Below, piece after piece: positions 1-6,517 of a stretch of DNA of 6,570 bases; the stretch's first letter is position 1; the number at the start of each line of letters is the position of its first letter. The notes below the pieces were generated by a model. The model saw only the letters and a program-made list of their open reading frames with translations. It ran no database searches and was not told where the DNA came from. The DNA is from an uncultured Eubacteriales bacterium (GTDB lineage: Bacteria; Bacillota; Clostridia; Oscillospirales; Oscillospiraceae), in contig URLT01000094.1 of the NCBI GenBank assembly GCA_900548795.1, forward strand, positions 1 to 6,570, read 5' to 3'. Both the position numbers and the translations under genes were made by a program.

Positions 1-711
1 TATGATTTTTCCCACCGCCCGACCGTGTGGCGCGCCGAGGGCAGCGAGCCGTTTTCGGTCTACACCGGGCGCTTTCTGCAGGCGCTGCGCGAGCTTGCCC
101 TGCGCCACGACGGGCAGACCGTTGCGGTCTTCTCCCACGGGATGGTGCTGCGCGGCTCTCTGCAAACGCTGTTTTTCCCGGACGACGAGAACGCCGTGCA
201 GCACTGCGAAAACACGGCCGTGACGCATCTGACTTTTGAAAACGGCGCCTTCCGGCTCGACTACCTCAACGACGACTCGCACATCACCCCGGAGATCTCC
301 ACCGTCGGCCGGCAGCAATGGTGGCGCAAGGGCGACCACCGGGACTTCAACATGTGGTACCGCGACCCCGCGCCGCAGGACGCCGCGCTGCTCGGCGCCT
401 TGGGCATTGTTCCCGGCGGCCGCCGCGTCCGCGTCGCCCTCCTGCACGACACGCCCGTCGGGGCGGCGGCGTTTGACGCCGAAAACGGGCTGCTTTTCGA
501 CCTCGCGCTGCTGCCGGAGCATCGGGGCATCGGGCTTTCGCCGCAGCTTCTCGGCGAGACCATCAGCCTGAGCCGCGCCGCCGGGGCGCGCACGCTTCGG
601 CTCGGGCGCGTTCCGGCGGAGCCCGCAGCGCGGGCGCTGTTCGCGGCCTACGGCTTTTCCGGCACCCCTGCCGCGCTGGAGCTTCAGCCGCACGTCGTCT
701 GGACATTTTAA
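1..711 (+). CDS. Histidine phosphatase-GNAT acetyltransferase fusion, 5' end cut off by the window
   Basis: The reading frame is open from the first base (codon 1 is TAT) to the TAA at 709-711, so 236 C-terminal residues are visible and the true start lies upstream. Numbering here is from the window edge. Residues 1 to about 75 look like the second half of a histidine phosphatase (phosphoglycerate mutase superfamily): a hydrophobic strand ending in F-S-H-G (His46) matches the second catalytic His of that fold. The N-terminal RHG motif would lie outside the window. After a linker rich in W, R and D, residues from about 130 to 225 look like a GNAT acetyltransferase. L-P-E-H-R-G-I-G (171-178) is the acetyl-CoA-binding R-x-x-G-x-G/A type loop, followed by a helix and an A-x-x-L-F-x-x-Y-G-F ending. 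Substrates of both domains are unknown. A strong terminator follows 22 bases after the stop. I am confident in both domains but cannot tell whether the phosphatase half is intact. Confidence 0.8.
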   Translation, partial: YDFSHRPTVWRAEGSEPFSVYTGRFLQALRELALRHDGQTVAVFSHGMVLRGSLQTLFFPDDENAVQHCENTAVTHLTFENGAFRLDYLNDDSHITPEISTVGRQQWWRKGDHRDFNMWYRDPAPQDAALLGALGIVPGGRRVRVALLHDTPVGAAAFDAENGLLFDLALLPEHRGIGLSPQLLGETISLSRAAGARTLRLGRVPAEPAARALFAAYGFSGTPAALELQPHVVWTF

Positions 712-732
712 CGACCGACCTTCCATTCAAGA

Positions 733-770
733 GCGGGAGCCGGCATACGCCGGCTCCCGCTTGATTTTTT
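733..770 (+). terminator. Intrinsic terminator of the phosphatase-GNAT gene
   Basis: A perfect 12-bp GC-rich stem (733-744 with 749-760) is closed by an ATAC loop and followed by TTGATTTTTT (761-770). The T-rich side lies downstream on the + strand, so it serves the gene ending at 711. Read from the other strand, the permease transcript meets the same hairpin but only a poor T run follows, so termination in that direction is probably weaker. Confidence 0.85.
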
Positions 771-780
771 ATGATGCGCG

Positions 781-3477
781 CTATTCCGCCGCCTTCATGG
801 ACTCGGCCATATCGATCCGGCGCAGACGGATGCGCAGGAAGAGATCGACGATCAGCGCGAACAGCAGGCACAGCGCCAACGCGTAGAGATAGCTCTGCCA
901 CGCGATGCGCACATGGAAGGTGATCATGTCGATGTTGATCTGCGCCATCACATAACGGTGCAGCGCGATGCCCATCGGCACGCCGACGGCTGCGCCGAGC
1001 AGGGTCAGCACCACATTCTCGCGGAACACATAGGCCGCCGTCTCGGACGGATGAAAGCCCAGCACCTTGAGCGTGGCGATCTCGCGGACGCGCTCGGTGA
1101 TGTTGATATTCGTCAGGTTATAGAGCACAATAAACGCCAGCGCCGCCGCGCAGCAGAGCACCAGCAGCACGATGTAGTTCAGACTGCTCATGAAGCCGTC
1201 CATCCGCTCGCGCATATCCTGATTGACCGTGACGCGGCTGACGCCGTCCACAGCGCTCAGCTCCGCCGAAACGCGATGCAGGTCGCTGCCCTGCGGGGCG
1301 TCGAGATAGACGGTCTTCTGCTCCGGGCTGCTGCCCCACTGCGTCCGGCAGGAGCCGTCCGAAACAAGGACATAGTGGTAAATGTAGTTTACATAAAGTC
1401 CGGAAACCGTCAGTCTCATCTCGCGGTTGTCGCTGCCGCGCAGGGTCACGGTGTCGCCGAGCTCCACGCCGAGATTGTCGGCCAGCCCGGCGCTCAGCAT
1501 CGCCTCGCCGTCCTTTGGCATGGCGACCGGCTCGCCGCCTTCGGTGCGCAGGGTCAGGAAGCGGTCGGTGTTGTCCGAGGGGACGATAAAATGCGCCGTT
1601 TTGGTCGTCTCCCCGGCCGAAACGTCGACGGTCGACTCGTGCAGCAGGGTGTAGTCATAGGACGCCAGCGCGTCGAGCGCCCCGCGCTCGGGCGGCTTGC
1701 TGAAGCTCACGGCGATGTCGTAGGTGCTGATGCTGTCATACTGATCGTCGACGATGTTCTGAATGGAGTCGTTGATGCCGAAGCCCGTCAAAAGCAGCGC
1801 CATGCAGCCGCCGATGCCCAGCATCATCATCACCAGACGCTTGCGATAGCGGAAGACGTTGCGCGTCGAGACCTTGTGCAGGAACGACATGCGCCGCCAG
1901 ACAAACGGGACCCGCTCGAGCAGGATGCGCTTGCCGGGCGCGGGCGCCTTCGGGCGGATCAGCTCCGCCGCGACCTCGTGCAGAGAGGTCTTGCAGGCGC
2001 TCCACGTCGCCAGCAGGGCGCAGAGGAGATACATGGCGATGGACAGCAGCGCCAGCCTCCAGTCGAGCACGAACTCGATCGGCCGGTAGAAGTCATACAT
2101 CATATCATAAGTCGTCCAGAGGATCCGCGGGAAGATCCAGCTTCCGGCGAGGAAGCCCGCGATGCAGCCCGTCAGCGACGCAGCGACGGCATAGCGCAGA
2201 TAGTTCGCCATGATCGCGCCGTCGGAATAGCCCAGCGCCTTGAACGTGCCGATTTGGGTGCGCTGCTCGTCGATCATTCGCGTCATGGTCGTGATGCAGA
2301 CGAGCGCGGCAACCAAGAAGAAAAACAGCGGAAAGACGTTCGCGATGCCCTTGACGATGCCCGTGTCGTTCTCAAAGCAGGAATAGCCGACGTTGGCGCT
2401 GCGCCCGAGCACATAGGTCTGCGGCTCCTCCAGCTCCGAAAGCGCCTGCTCGCCGTCGGCCAGCTCGGCGCGCGCCTCCTTGAGCTTCTGCTCCTGCTCG
2501 GCAAGCTGCGTCTGCCCCTCGTCGAGGGTGCGGCGCGTTTCGGCGAGCTGCCGCTCGGCCGCCTCGAATCGCTGCCCGAGCATCGCGGCATAGGGGCGCT
2601 GCCGCTCCAGCGCCTCGGCCGCCGCGGCGTACTCCGCCTCGCCCTGCTCGAGGGTCTGCTTGGCCCTTGCGAGCGCCGTCTCGCCGTCGGAGAGCGCCTG
2701 CCTCGCGTCTGCAAGCGTCTGCTCCGCGTCCGCGCGCAGCGTCTCATAGCGCGTTTGCGCCCGCTGCTCAAGCGTCTCGGTCAGGATCGGCGAAAATTCG
2801 TCCTCCAGCGCGTCGTATTCCTCGGAATAGAGGTCGGCGGTGCGGCTCAGGCGGACGTCCACCTCCGTGAACACGTCAAAATCCAGTCCCTCGGGCGGGA
2901 CATAGAAAAAGCCGGAAAGCATTCCGCTGCCGACCGAGGTGCCGCCGCGCTCATAGTTGACATAGAGCGGCGAGGACACCAGCCCGACGACGGTGTAATC
3001 CTCATAGCGCAGCAGCGCCCGCGTCTCGTCGGTGTTTGTCTCGGAGATATGCAGGGGCTTGCCGAGGTCGCTTCCGCCGTGATAGAGCGCGTCGACCACG
3101 CACTCGTCGGCCGCCTGCGGCATCCGCCCGGAGACGAGGTTGGGCAGATCGACCTGCTCCGGCAGGGACAGCAGCTTCATCGCCGTGTCCCCGTCCTCGG
3201 CCTCGACGAGCACGTCGGCGCTGACCGAGCCCTCCGCCGCCGCGACGCCGTCGACCTGCCCGAGGGCTTCCGCGTCCTCCTGCGTCAGGCCGAGCGTCGA
3301 AAGCAGGCGGAAATGGTAAAATTTTTGTTCCTCCAGATAATCCTGCCCAGTTTTCAGCATCGCGGTCTGCGAGACCTTCAGACCCGCAAAAAAACCGACG
3401 CCCAGCGCGATAATGGCCATGATCGCGAAGAAGCGCCCCGGATTATGCCGGATCTCCCGAAACAGCAGCCTTCTCAT
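781..3477 (-). CDS. ABC exporter permease with two FtsX domains and a long extracytoplasmic coiled coil
   Basis: The 898-residue membrane subunit of a MacB/FtsX-type (type VII) ABC transporter. By eye there are eight membrane helices: about 15-34, then 379-399, 424-450 and 472-494 (FtsX domain 1), 548-567, then 766-788, 820-842 and 860-882 (FtsX domain 2). Each FtsX half has the cytoplasmic motif that follows its first helix: E-x-R-x-Q-I-x-x-x-K-A-L-G-Y near 404-417 and E-R-V-R-E-I-x-x-x-K-V-L-G-F near 795-808. Two large extracytoplasmic domains (about 35-378 and 568-765) lie between them; the first carries a coiled coil at about 216-350. ATG 3477 is preceded by GGTGA (3486-3482), which overlaps the ATPase stop, with only four bases between the genes, so translation is probably coupled. 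Such pairs export peptides, lipids or drugs, or work mechanically on the envelope; the substrate cannot be read here. A single chain with two FtsX domains could act without a partner permease. Confidence 0.92.
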   Translation of the reverse strand: MRRLLFREIRHNPGRFFAIMAIIALGVGFFAGLKVSQTAMLKTGQDYLEEQKFYHFRLLSTLGLTQEDAEALGQVDGVAAAEGSVSADVLVEAEDGDTAMKLLSLPEQVDLPNLVSGRMPQAADECVVDALYHGGSDLGKPLHISETNTDETRALLRYEDYTVVGLVSSPLYVNYERGGTSVGSGMLSGFFYVPPEGLDFDVFTEVDVRLSRTADLYSEEYDALEDEFSPILTETLEQRAQTRYETLRADAEQTLADARQALSDGETALARAKQTLEQGEAEYAAAAEALERQRPYAAMLGQRFEAAERQLAETRRTLDEGQTQLAEQEQKLKEARAELADGEQALSELEEPQTYVLGRSANVGYSCFENDTGIVKGIANVFPLFFFLVAALVCITTMTRMIDEQRTQIGTFKALGYSDGAIMANYLRYAVAASLTGCIAGFLAGSWIFPRILWTTYDMMYDFYRPIEFVLDWRLALLSIAMYLLCALLATWSACKTSLHEVAAELIRPKAPAPGKRILLERVPFVWRRMSFLHKVSTRNVFRYRKRLVMMMLGIGGCMALLLTGFGINDSIQNIVDDQYDSISTYDIAVSFSKPPERGALDALASYDYTLLHESTVDVSAGETTKTAHFIVPSDNTDRFLTLRTEGGEPVAMPKDGEAMLSAGLADNLGVELGDTVTLRGSDNREMRLTVSGLYVNYIYHYVLVSDGSCRTQWGSSPEQKTVYLDAPQGSDLHRVSAELSAVDGVSRVTVNQDMRERMDGFMSSLNYIVLLVLCCAAALAFIVLYNLTNINITERVREIATLKVLGFHPSETAAYVFRENVVLTLLGAAVGVPMGIALHRYVMAQINIDMITFHVRIAWQSYLYALALCLLFALIVDLFLRIRLRRIDMAESMKAAE

Positions 3478-3481
3478 GGCG

Positions 3482-4186
<705 letters not shown>

Positions 4187-4314
4187 AAGCGTACCTCACT
4201 CTCTGTCGGGCAGGCGCGCGCCGGCGAAGCATCCGCCATGCGGCCGCGCGCTGTCTCATGCGGAATTCAACGCGCCCTCGGCGCCGGAAGGGCTTTTCTT
4301 CTAATTCCGGTATC
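4187..4314 (-). promoter_or_regulatory. 5' leader of the ABC exporter operon
   Basis: From the predicted start of transcription near 4314 to the ATG at 4186 lie about 128 untranslated bases, long for this compact region. It is GC-rich, with short inverted repeats including CCGGAA/TTCCGG (4284-4289 with 4305-4310) and a self-complementary GGCGCGCGCC near 4211-4221. I recognise no known riboswitch or attenuator. An in-frame leader peptide with a ribosome site is not evident. Confidence 0.4.
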
Positions 4315-4320
4315 ATTTAT

Positions 4321-4349
4321 AGTATATCGGCCGAAAACGGAAAGGTCAA
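4321..4349 (-). promoter_or_regulatory. Sigma-70 type promoter of the ABC exporter operon
   Basis: On the minus strand, -35 TTGACC (4349-4344) and -10 TATACT (4326-4321) are separated by exactly 17 bases. Each hexamer differs from consensus by one base. Transcription should start near 4314. Confidence 0.75.
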
Positions 4350-4353
4350 CAAA

Positions 4354-4370
4354 CAAACTGTAAACGTTTG
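4354..4370. promoter_or_regulatory. Candidate operator between divergent promoters
   Basis: CAAACTGTAAACGTTTG is an inverted repeat of CAAAC/GTTTG arms with a 7-base centre; it also contains the palindrome AAACGTTT (4362-4369). It lies between the two -35 boxes (4349 on the minus strand, 4384 on the plus), where one regulator could affect both genes. No regulator gene is in view, so this is positional inference only. Confidence 0.3.
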
Positions 4371-4383
4371 GCAGATTTTTTCC

Positions 4384-4412
4384 TTGCATTCCGGCAAAAA
4401 ACGGAGTAAAAT
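4384..4412 (+). promoter_or_regulatory. Sigma-70 type promoter of the HD-domain gene
   Basis: -35 TTGCAT (4384-4389), a 17-base spacer and -10 TAAAAT (4407-4412) predict a start near 4419. That leaves a leader of only about 20 bases holding the ribosome site AGGCGGGGATC (4426-4436), a 9-of-11 match to AGGAGGTGATC. Confidence 0.75.
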
Positions 4413-4438
4413 GGGGAAAAACGAAAGGCGGGGATCGA

Positions 4439-5032
4439 ATGAGAACCGGAACGATTTCACGCGCGGACGCGCTTCAGCTTCTCTTGAAATATAACAAGGA
4501 GCCATTCCACCTGCAGCACGCGCTGACGGTCGAGGGCGTCATGCGCTATTACGCCGAGACGCTCGGCTTTTCCGACGAGGCGGATTTTTGGGCGACGGTC
4601 GGTCTGCTGCACGACATTGATTTTGAGCTTTATCCCGAGCAGCACTGCCAAAAGGCGCCCGAGCTGCTGCGCGCGGGCGGCGTCGGGGAGGACATGATCC
4701 ACGCGATCTGCTCGCACGGCTTCGGCATCTGCTGCGACGTTGAGCCGGAGCACGAGATGGAAAAGGTGCTCTTTGCCGCCGACGAGCTGACCGGCCTGAT
4801 CTGGTCGGCTGCGTTGATGCGCCCGTCAAAAAGCGTGGCGGATATGGAGGTCTCGAGCCTCCGAAAGAAATTCAAGGACAAAAAATTTGCCGCCGGCTGC
4901 TCCCGCGACGTCATCCGCACCGGCGCCGAGCGCCTCGGCTGGGAGCTTGACCGGCTTTTTGAGCAGACGATCCTCGCCATGCGCTCCTGCGAGGCGCAGG
5001 TCGCCGCCGAGCTGCCGACGCTCTGCGAATAA
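4439..5032 (+). CDS. HD-domain (HDIG-type) hydrolase of unknown substrate
   Basis: A 197-residue soluble protein with the metal-binding pattern of the HD phosphohydrolase superfamily: His27 in the first helix (L-Q-H-A-L), His58-Asp59 in L-L-H-D-I-D-F-E, His88 and His93 in H-A-I-C-S-H-G-F-G, and Asp115 in A-A-D-E-L-T-G-L. The second half (R-P-S-K-S-V near 128-133, then K-K-F-K-D-K-K-F-A-A-G) resembles, from memory, a conserved family widespread in Firmicutes annotated only as HD or HDIG hydrolase. HD proteins usually cleave phosphate esters of nucleotides or signalling molecules using a metal pair; the substrate here is unknown. The ATG at 4439 sits two bases after a near-perfect extended Shine-Dalgarno, which fixes the start. 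It has its own promoter and terminator and so is probably a single-gene unit, divergent from the ABC exporter and convergent with thioredoxin. Confidence 0.88.
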   Translation: MRTGTISRADALQLLLKYNKEPFHLQHALTVEGVMRYYAETLGFSDEADFWATVGLLHDIDFELYPEQHCQKAPELLRAGGVGEDMIHAICSHGFGICCDVEPEHEMEKVLFAADELTGLIWSAALMRPSKSVADMEVSSLRKKFKDKKFAAGCSRDVIRTGAERLGWELDRLFEQTILAMRSCEAQVAAELPTLCE

Positions 5033-5038
5033 GCCGCA

Positions 5039-5080
5039 AAAACGGGCTGCTGCAAAACGAATTATGCAGCAACCCGTTTT
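5039..5080. terminator. Bidirectional terminator between the HD gene and thioredoxin
   Basis: A 15-pair stem with one C-A mismatch (5039-5054 with 5065-5080) has a loop of ten bases. The stem base is AAAA on the left and TTTT on the right, so a U tract follows the hairpin on both strands. It lies 7 bases after the HD stop and 37 bases after the thioredoxin stop on the other strand, so it can end both convergent transcripts. Confidence 0.88.
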
Positions 5081-5116
5081 ATTATGATTTTCGTGTCATG
5101 CGGCGACCGGTCGCGG

Positions 5117-5434
5117 TCAAAGCGCCCGGTTCAGCTCGGCCTCCAGCTCCTCCTTCGGGCGATAGCCGACGAGGCTCGTGACGAGCTTGCCGTCCTTCAG
5201 CAGCGCCAGCATCGGAATGCTGGAGACCCGAAACCGATCTGCCAGCTCCGGCTCGTCGTCCACATTGATCTTGCAGACCTTGAGCCGTCCCTCGTACTCC
5301 TGCGCAAGCTCAGCGAGCACGGGCGCGAGCATCCGGCACGGGCCGCACCAGGTCGCCCAGAAATCGATCAGCACCGGCTGCTTTTCCTGAAGAACCTCTG
5401 TGAGAAAATTGTCGCTTGTGATCGTGTATTCCAT
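5117..5434 (-). CDS. trxA: Thioredoxin
   Basis: A 105-residue classical thioredoxin, the normal family length. The active site W-C-G-P-C is at 29-33 (redox cysteines 30 and 33) after the strand D-F-W-A-T. The cis-proline Pro74 is in S-S-I-P-M-L, followed by the usual F/L-x-x-G-K-L-V-like turn (D-G-K-L-V). It reduces disulfides in cytoplasmic proteins such as reductases and peroxidases, and is normally recycled by thioredoxin reductase, which is not in the window. I chose ATG 5434: AGAGAGG lies 8 bases upstream and the protein then begins like other thioredoxins. The frame stays open to 5572, but that extension would cross the promoter. S-I-P-M-L in place of the more common S-I-P-T-L is a mild variation. 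Cys54 (L-K-V-C-K-I) is an extra non-active-site cysteine. Confidence 0.96.
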   Translation of the reverse strand: MEYTITSDNFLTEVLQEKQPVLIDFWATWCGPCRMLAPVLAELAQEYEGRLKVCKINVDDEPELADRFRVSSIPMLALLKDGKLVTSLVGYRPKEELEAELNRAL

Positions 5435-5442
5435 TTTCGGAA

Positions 5443-5449
5443 CCTCTCT
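5443..5449 (-). promoter_or_regulatory. Ribosome binding site that fixes the thioredoxin start
   Basis: AGAGAGG on the minus strand, 8 bases before ATG 5434. It selects this start over the upstream in-frame codons up to 5572. Confidence 0.75.
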
Positions 5450-5479
5450 TTCCGGCGGCACACAAGGCCTCCATGAATT

Positions 5480-5507
5480 ATTATACCCGTTTGTTCGCCA
5501 AATGCAA
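5480..5507 (-). promoter_or_regulatory. Sigma-70 type promoter of thioredoxin
   Basis: On the minus strand, -35 TTGCAT (5507-5502), a 16-base spacer and a perfect -10 TATAAT (5485-5480). The predicted start near 5473 gives a leader of about 39 bases. The -35 hexamer is the same as that of the HD-domain gene. Confidence 0.8.
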
Positions 5508-5513
5508 GCCCAT

Positions 5514-5542
5514 TTGACAAAAGTTTCGCGTTCCGTTATAAT
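5514..5542 (+). promoter_or_regulatory. Perfect-consensus promoter upstream of the HPr-kinase-like gene
   Basis: TTGACA (5514-5519), exactly 17 bases, then TATAAT (5537-5542): both hexamers and the spacing match the sigma-70/sigma-A ideal. Transcription should begin near 5549, about 160 bases before the first good start codon. Its -35 box is only six bases from the -35 box of the thioredoxin promoter on the other strand. Confidence 0.88.
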
Positions 5543-5548
5543 GAAGAA

Positions 5549-5709
5549 AGCGGATCGTGGATCCAGCATCATGCTCCGGAGGCTCGTGCTGACGCACGCT
5601 GCGCCGGTTCACGCAGGATCGGACGCACCTTCGGTGCGATAAAAAAGCGTTTCATGCAAAAACGCTCCGGCTACGCACGCCCGGAGCCGTGCAGAGGGGG
5701 ATAAGAAGC
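5549..5709 (+). promoter_or_regulatory. Long structured 5' leader of the HPr-kinase-like gene
   Basis: About 160 untranslated bases with many inverted repeats: GGATC/GATCC (5552-5556 with 5560-5564), CGCACC/GGTGCG (5624-5629 with 5633-5638), AGCGTTT/AAACGCT (5646-5652 with 5660-5666), GCTCCGG/CCGGAGC (5664-5670 with 5681-5687) and GCACG/CGTGC (5675-5679 with 5688-5692). The last three overlap in sequence, so neighbouring ones cannot form fully together. The final arm abuts the Shine-Dalgarno. None is followed by a T run. A 23-codon ORF (5571-5642) lies inside but has no clear ribosome site. No known riboswitch class was recognised. Confidence 0.45.
5693..5700 (+). promoter_or_regulatory. Ribosome binding site that fixes the HPr-kinase-like start
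   Basis: AGAGGGGG ends 9 bases before ATG 5710. It favours this ATG over the in-frame GTG at 5689, which lies upstream of the site. Confidence 0.65.
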
Positions 5710-6414
5710 ATGCAGCTCAGTACGATCGCAGTGGCGGGGCTGAACATCGGGATGTATGCGCGCAGCGAAACGACCGCGCGTCTTTGCAGCCGGTTTCTCT
5801 GCTCCGCGCCGCCGGATTTCACCGTCTCGGCGACCGAGGCGGAGATTGAAAGGGAGCAGAAAAACGGCTTTCCCTATGGCTACGCCGAGACGGTCTGCCT
5901 GCACCGGGCAATCGCCGAGCGTCTTCCGGTCTATGATGCGATGGTCGTGCACGCCGCCGTGATCGAGCGCGGCGGCCGCGCCTATGCCTTCGCCGCGCCC
6001 AGCGGAACCGGGAAGACGACGCATTTGCGGCAATATGCGGCGCGCTTCGGCAAGGAATTCCGCGTTCTTTGCGGCGACAAGCCGATTTTTCGGCTGGAAA
6101 ACGGGGTCTTCGTCGCTCACGGCACGCCTTGGAACGGCCGCGAGCACCTCGGAAGCGGCGGAAGCGCGCCCGTCGAGGCGCTGTGCCTGCTCTCCCGCGG
6201 GGCGGAAAACCGCATCGCGCCGATCTCGCCGCAGGAGGCGCTGCCGCGCTTTATGCGGCAGATCTATCTGCCGGCCGACCCGGCGCGCCGCCTCAAAACG
6301 CTCGACCTGACCGACGCCCTGCTGCGCGGCACGCGGCTTTACCTTCTGCAATGCCTGCCGAACACCGAGGCGGCCGAGCTGTCCTGTCGGACGCTCTGCG
6401 GCACGCTCCCCTGA
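5710..6414 (+). CDS. HPr-kinase/PEPCK-like P-loop protein (HprK-related)
   Basis: A 234-residue soluble protein. His81 lies in V-V-H-A-A-V-I just before the P-loop A-P-S-G-T-G-K-T-T (96-104), as in HPr kinase/phosphorylase, whose conserved His precedes its P-loop. Then follow C-G-D-K-P (Asp123, Lys124) and G-T-P-W-N-G (138-143). This set marks a subfamily of HprK-like proteins often found, in my recollection, near PqqD-like and radical-SAM peptide-modification genes in Firmicutes and Bacteroidetes. It is too short for true HprK and lacks its N-terminal domain, so carbon-catabolite control of HPr is unlikely; phosphorylation of a peptide or small molecule is more plausible but unproven. Relatives I recall read D-D-K-P; here the first Asp is Gly122. 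Eight cysteines are spread through the protein. No PqqD-like or precursor-peptide gene is visible on either side within the window. ATG 5710 is chosen for its ribosome site. Confidence 0.75.
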   Translation: MQLSTIAVAGLNIGMYARSETTARLCSRFLCSAPPDFTVSATEAEIEREQKNGFPYGYAETVCLHRAIAERLPVYDAMVVHAAVIERGGRAYAFAAPSGTGKTTHLRQYAARFGKEFRVLCGDKPIFRLENGVFVAHGTPWNGREHLGSGGSAPVEALCLLSRGAENRIAPISPQEALPRFMRQIYLPADPARRLKTLDLTDALLRGTRLYLLQCLPNTEAAELSCRTLCGTLP

Positions 6415-6458
6415 CCCGTCTCGGCAGCTTTTTTACTGGGAATCATACTAGAATCTGT

Positions 6459-6481
6459 TAAAAAGCTTGAAAAGCTTTTTA
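6459..6481 (+). terminator. Weak candidate terminator after the HPr-kinase-like gene
   Basis: A 10-bp stem (6459-6468 with 6472-6481) has a GAA loop and ends in CTTTTTA. Only two pairs are G-C, so it is much weaker than the other terminators here, and the T run forms part of the stem. A T6 run at 6429-6434 has no clear hairpin before it. Confidence 0.35.
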
Positions 6482-6517
6482 TAGCGCCGAAGACGCGTCA
6501 GATTCTGCATGAGACGG

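Noticed and set aside
5435..5572. N-terminal extension of thioredoxin
   Set aside because: It would run through the -10 and -35 boxes of the thioredoxin promoter. The ATG at 5434 has a good ribosome site and gives the normal family length.
5601..5620. GGTTCACGC segment resembling a tRNA T arm
   Set aside because: No acceptor, D or anticodon stem can be built around it.
5624..5646. CGCACC-TTC-GGTGCG hairpin as a terminator
   Set aside because: On the + strand it is followed by ATAAAAAA, not a T run; on the minus strand no T run follows either.
5549..5646. Small SRP RNA, T-box or another known structured RNA in the leader
   Set aside because: The diagnostic motifs I know for these RNAs are not present; the short stems alone do not identify a class.
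5671..6351. A 226-codon minus-strand frame over the HPr-kinase-like gene
   Set aside because: It is antisense to the frame with the P-loop and GTPW motifs; Arg/Ala-rich without recognisable domains and without a ribosome site.
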